From contig CAMLRE010000005.1 of assembly GCA_946482355.1 (NCBI GenBank), positions 1 to 17,478 on the forward strand: a stretch of 17,478 nt of DNA. The letters run 5' to 3'. Under the pieces are notes generated by a model, which saw only the letters and a program-made list of their open reading frames with translations, had not been told where the DNA came from and made no database searches. A program made the position numbers and the translations under genes. Shown piece by piece: positions 14,913-17,478 of this stretch. Position 1 is the stretch's first letter, and every line of letters begins with the position of its first letter. Source of the stretch: an uncultured Bdellovibrio sp. Lineage in GTDB: Bacteria; Bdellovibrionota; Bdellovibrionia; Bdellovibrionales; Bdellovibrionaceae.

Positions 14913-14940
14913 GTCATACGGAATTGAGTCAATGTCTCAA
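14913..14940 (-). promoter_or_regulatory. Promoter with overlapping palindromic operator, upstream of paralog 3
   Basis: TTGAGA (14935-14940) and TATGAC (14913-14918) on the minus strand are separated by 16 bases, the same geometry as the promoter before paralog 2. The -10 is weaker here (four of six). The palindrome TTGAGACATTGACTCAA at 14924-14940 is identical to the other copy. Start would fall near 14906 with a leader of about 29 bases. Confidence 0.55.
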
Positions 14941-14959
14941 ATTAATACAGGACTTTTTT
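14924..14959 (-). repeat. Conserved 36-base promoter block, copy 2
   Basis: Second copy of the block at 12709-12744, with one mismatch. The sequences on either side (the -10 region and the stretch next to the preceding stop codon) are clearly less similar, so conservation is focused on the palindrome, the AT-rich stretch and the A tract. Confidence 0.85.
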
Positions 14960-14983
14960 TTAAAGTATTATAGAAGTTTTAAA

Positions 14984-17083
14984 TCAGTTTTTCTCTCCAA
15001 ATATAAATAAATCTTTTTGATCTTGAACCTTGTAACGTTTATTCATAACTCGCCAAATATCTTCAAACTTACCTGCAAGCTCAGTGTCAGCACCGGATGC
15101 AAGTCCGCGCACCATTTTACCCGGGCGCCATTTTTTGGTATCTACGGAATTACCGTTGGCATCTAGTCCGCTGCCAAAAGCACCAGATTTTGTAGCCTCG
15201 CTACCGCTTCCTTTTTTATCGCCGAATAAATTTCCGATAGCGCCTTTTGCCGCATTAAACATTCCGCCAATTTTTGAATTCAATGAAGAATCTTCTTCGC
15301 CTTGAGATGCATTTTCACCGGAACCAAAATTACCACCCACACCAGGGCCACCAGCCGCACCTGCAACACCAAAGGGAGATCCGCCGTCAGCAGTTGCTGT
15401 TCCTGAAGAGTTCATAGCTGAAACTTCGCTTGAACCTAAATTTCTTAAATCGTCGCCACTCAGATCAATACCAGCTTTTCCACCGACACTTGTTTCACCA
15501 ATTCCATTTGTTGGCGTTACGCCACCAGGACCCGCAAAACCATTCAGATTTGAATTTGTATTCACTGTTGGATTAGCGGCAATGTTTTTACATTCATTGC
15601 TGTTGGGATCTCTGAAACAAACACACTTAGGTGACGTATCAGCAGCGTTTAAACAATTCACTTGCGCACTCGCACAGCCAGCTAACGTAGGATCAGCTGC
15701 GCAATCTTTCGGACCCACTAAATTAGCACAGTTGGCACCGCCAGAATTTAACTGGCATTCGCACTGACTGGCCGCTTTAAATGTGCTGTCCATATCGGTC
15801 ATGTAACTACTTACTTTTTCACGGTTCGTAACAGCTGTTCCTGATTCGCACTTCGTATTGTTACTGGCAACACTGCTTTGCATTTCTTGAATTTTTTGTT
15901 CGAAGGGAGCTTTATTCACTTTATCCCATTCGGCATTCCATTCAGGCTCGGTAAAAGCCGTCGGAAACGGGTTATCAAAACGACAGCTTAAAAAATCATA
16001 CTGCTTTTTACGGCAAGCTTGATAAACACGGTCTTTGTTAGCATTAATGTATGAAGTCGCATCTGCGCAACTTGTTTTACAACTTCCGATTTCGGTATCG
16101 CATTTACCACGCAATTCATCTAAGGCGTAATAACCCGTCGATCCCGCAATCGCTGCTTGAGCACATTTTTCTGAAGCACCCATAACTCCCGTCGCCCCTT
16201 TTAATAAATTTTGCAGCGATGTGATAGTGTCGTCATTTTCACGGTCGGGATTACACTGATTAACAGCTGTTGTAGCTGCTGAATTACACGAATTCACTTT
16301 TTCTTGTATTTCTCGTAAGCACTCATCTGCTGTCTCAGATGGTGGTGTCGGTGTCGTGACAGCTATACAAACCATAACATTATTTGTACTGCCTGATGGA
16401 TCACGATAGCCATCGGCACACGCACAACTTTTAGTTGGTCCGTCATAAATTTTATGGTCTTCAAAACGACATGTGCCTGGACACTGTTGCTGCGACCCGC
16501 GCTCGATAGAAAGACTGATATCACTTAAGCACGTACATCTTTCAGGAGAAATATTGTTCGCCACTGATCCTTCAGGACAAGCAGCTGCTGTGCAGGTTTT
16601 TCCGTCCCACTGTCCATTATTAAAAGCGCAGGTAAGTTCTGTCGTACATTTTTCTGGATATTGTTTCGAACAACTTCCGATCACGATCTTTGGTTGTGGA
16701 ATTACATTTAATTCAGCTTTTTCAGTTTTTTTAGGAGTACTCTGTACACGCCCGCGCATGCAGGCTGTAAAAGCATCTGAATTTGGGTCAGAAATTGTTT
16801 TACGACATTCAATAAAATCAGCGTTGGCCGGATTATACATCTGTGCAATACGACCACTTTTTTGTGTGATACCACCGTTAGCCGCCGTACATTCATTAAA
16901 TCGCGCTAAACATTGCGCCTGAGCCACTTCACGATCAGGATTAATTCTTAAACCGAATTTTCTTTTGACGTCAGCCATACAAGCTGTCATTTCAGGATTA
17001 CAATTTCGATTAACAATGTCGGCAGCCGCATTCGCATCAAATGAAAAGAATATTGCTACTAGCAAAAATAAACTAAATCTCAT
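14984..17083 (-). CDS. Cysteine-rich exported protein, paralog 4
   Basis: Function unknown. The 699-residue product has a signal peptide ending FDANA (about residue 19). The N-terminal region (28-110) has cysteines spaced as in paralog 3 (CNPEMTAC, then CLARFNEC, then CRKTISDPNSDAFTAC). Module 138-240 includes GQWDGKTCTAAACP and EGF-like CACADGYRD. The helical core (255-358) includes ECLREIQEKVNSC and YYALDELRGKC. The second module (412-498) includes CECQLNSGGANC and KCVCFRDPNSNEC. Linker (500-640) holds SGTATADGGSPF and MFNAAKGAIGNLFG. The tail has WRPGKMVRGLASG and FEDIWRVMNKRYKVQDQ. GAGGGG is close to the ATG. It is first of the four in transcription order and lacks the 36-base promoter block of its neighbours; an inverted repeat lies upstream instead. 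Confidence 0.92.
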   Translation of the reverse strand: MRFSLFLLVAIFFSFDANAAADIVNRNCNPEMTACMADVKRKFGLRINPDREVAQAQCLARFNECTAANGGITQKSGRIAQMYNPANADFIECRKTISDPNSDAFTACMRGRVQSTPKKTEKAELNVIPQPKIVIGSCSKQYPEKCTTELTCAFNNGQWDGKTCTAAACPEGSVANNISPERCTCLSDISLSIERGSQQQCPGTCRFEDHKIYDGPTKSCACADGYRDPSGSTNNVMVCIAVTTPTPPSETADECLREIQEKVNSCNSAATTAVNQCNPDRENDDTITSLQNLLKGATGVMGASEKCAQAAIAGSTGYYALDELRGKCDTEIGSCKTSCADATSYINANKDRVYQACRKKQYDFLSCRFDNPFPTAFTEPEWNAEWDKVNKAPFEQKIQEMQSSVASNNTKCESGTAVTNREKVSSYMTDMDSTFKAASQCECQLNSGGANCANLVGPKDCAADPTLAGCASAQVNCLNAADTSPKCVCFRDPNSNECKNIAANPTVNTNSNLNGFAGPGGVTPTNGIGETSVGGKAGIDLSGDDLRNLGSSEVSAMNSSGTATADGGSPFGVAGAAGGPGVGGNFGSGENASQGEEDSSLNSKIGGMFNAAKGAIGNLFGDKKGSGSEATKSGAFGSGLDANGNSVDTKKWRPGKMVRGLASGADTELAGKFEDIWRVMNKRYKVQDQKDLFIFGEKN

Positions 17084-17091
17084 GGCCCCTC

Positions 17092-17124
17092 GCCTGTTAA
17101 GTTTCGGTCAAATCACAAACAGGC
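17092..17124. promoter_or_regulatory. Inverted repeat upstream of paralog 4
   Basis: GCCTGTT (17092-17098) and AACAGGC (17118-17124) are perfect seven-base arms around a 19-base loop. The inner arm on the transcript lies directly before the GAGGGG ribosome binding site. It could be an operator or an RNA hairpin affecting translation of paralog 4. No T run follows, so it is not a standard terminator. No convincing -35/-10 pair was found in the 65-base gap. Confidence 0.35.
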
Positions 17125-17148
17125 TGAAGGTCACAACGTAAATAATAT

Positions 17149-17478
17149 TTATTTCAAAACAAAAAGTGCTTTTTCTAAATCAGTTTCTGTGTTGAATGCG
17201 TTCGGTGTGAAACGTAATCCCGGACCACGAACGGCATGAAAAATCTTTTCTTTGTTTAATTTTTCTGACAATTCTTTGAGAGTCATTTCTCCTCGAGACT
17301 TAACATTAATAAACGGCGTTGAGTTGACGCGTTCACCTTGATACGGAGAAACAATTTCGTAACCTAAGTTTAATAATCCCTGACGAAAAATTTTTGCTAA
17401 TCGCAAGGCTTCGGTCTCGATATTTTTTATTCCAGTTTTCTGGAGCACTTCGATCGATGCCCCCATTGCCGTAATTTC
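17149..17478 (-). CDS. Class V aminotransferase, C-terminal fragment (5' end outside window)
   Basis: The frame is open to the right edge and ends with TAA at 17149-17151, so only the last 109 residues are seen. The segment matches the C-terminal small domain of fold-type I PLP enzymes of the cysteine desulfurase/class V aminotransferase group: ALRLAKIFRQGLLNLGYEIV, then STPFINVK, then HAVRGPGLRFTPNAFNTETD, in which the arginine, the LRFTP run and the NT-D motif near the end are typical. The PLP lysine lies outside the window, so substrate and exact subfamily cannot be judged. It is upstream of the cysteine-rich cluster on the same strand with 65 bases between them; a functional link is not shown. 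Confidence 0.8.
   Translation of the reverse strand, partial: EITAMGASIEVLQKTGIKNIETEALRLAKIFRQGLLNLGYEIVSPYQGERVNSTPFINVKSRGEMTLKELSEKLNKEKIFHAVRGPGLRFTPNAFNTETDLEKALFVLK

Larger units (their letters stand above)
10396..17083 (-). repeat. Tandem array of three closely related gene copies
   Basis: Paralogs 4, 3 and 2 are head-to-tail copies of about 2.1-2.3 kb whose core and tail proteins are nearly superimposable. The DNA differs mainly at third codon positions in the conserved blocks, showing older duplications kept by selection on the protein. The N-terminal regions of copies 3 and 4 match each other, whereas copy 2 has a different one. The gene at 8469-10394 is a more distant fourth member. 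Confidence 0.85.

Noticed and set aside
8469..17083. Recent phage or transposon origin of the paralog array
   Set aside because: No integrase, transposase, terminal repeats or tRNA edge, and silent-site divergence shows the copies are old.
1..17478. CRISPR array, rRNA, tRNA or riboswitch
   Set aside because: No spaced short repeats, no tRNA-like cloverleaf and no rRNA sequence noticed on either strand; gaps between genes are mostly under 110 bases.

Overview
The window looks like chromosome from a Gram-negative, flagellated bacterium of the Bdellovibrio type (Bdellovibrionota). This is inferred from the AT-leaning base composition, the divergent flagellar genes FlgH and FlgJ, the mix of RpoN-type and FlgM-type flagellar control, and a block of very cysteine-rich exported proteins. 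No rRNA, tRNA, transposon, phage or CRISPR element was seen. The species assignment is not proven.

Region 1 (1-5450, minus strand) is a flagellar rod and ring operon in the order flgF-flgG-flgA-flgH-flgI-flgJ-flgM, with flgM cut by the left edge. It encodes the proximal and distal rod, the L and P rings with the P-ring chaperone, a rod-capping protein and the anti-sigma-28 factor. Genes are tightly packed and twice overlap as TAATG. A near-perfect sigma-54 (-24/-12) promoter lies about 50 bases upstream of flgF.

Region 2 (5451-5711) is the divergent control region. Leftward it carries the sigma-54 promoter and an adjacent palindrome. Rightward it carries a cluster of TCGAC elements and a possible promoter so close to the next start codon that the message may be leaderless.

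Region 3 (5712-7949, plus strand) holds an exported MltD-like lytic transglycosylase and an aspartokinase with ACT domains, ending in a probable hairpin terminator. FlgJ here has no muramidase domain and its C-terminal part looks like a dead M23/LytM domain, so the neighbouring transglycosylase is a candidate to open peptidoglycan for the flagellar rod.

Region 4 (7915-17083, minus strand) is the most unusual part. Four consecutive genes encode 641-756 residue exported paralogs with roughly 28 to 40 cysteines each. They share a variable N-terminus, a cysteine-rich helical core, a glycine/serine/asparagine linker containing a conserved short amphipathic helix, and a cysteine-free C-terminal tail. 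A small lipoprotein gene follows. Two of the intergenic spaces carry an almost identical 36-base block containing a promoter overlapped by a 17-base palindrome. I do not recognise this family; it may be an undescribed surface or secreted system.

Region 5 (17149-17478, minus strand) is the C-terminal end of a class V aminotransferase (cysteine-desulfurase-like fold), cut by the right edge.
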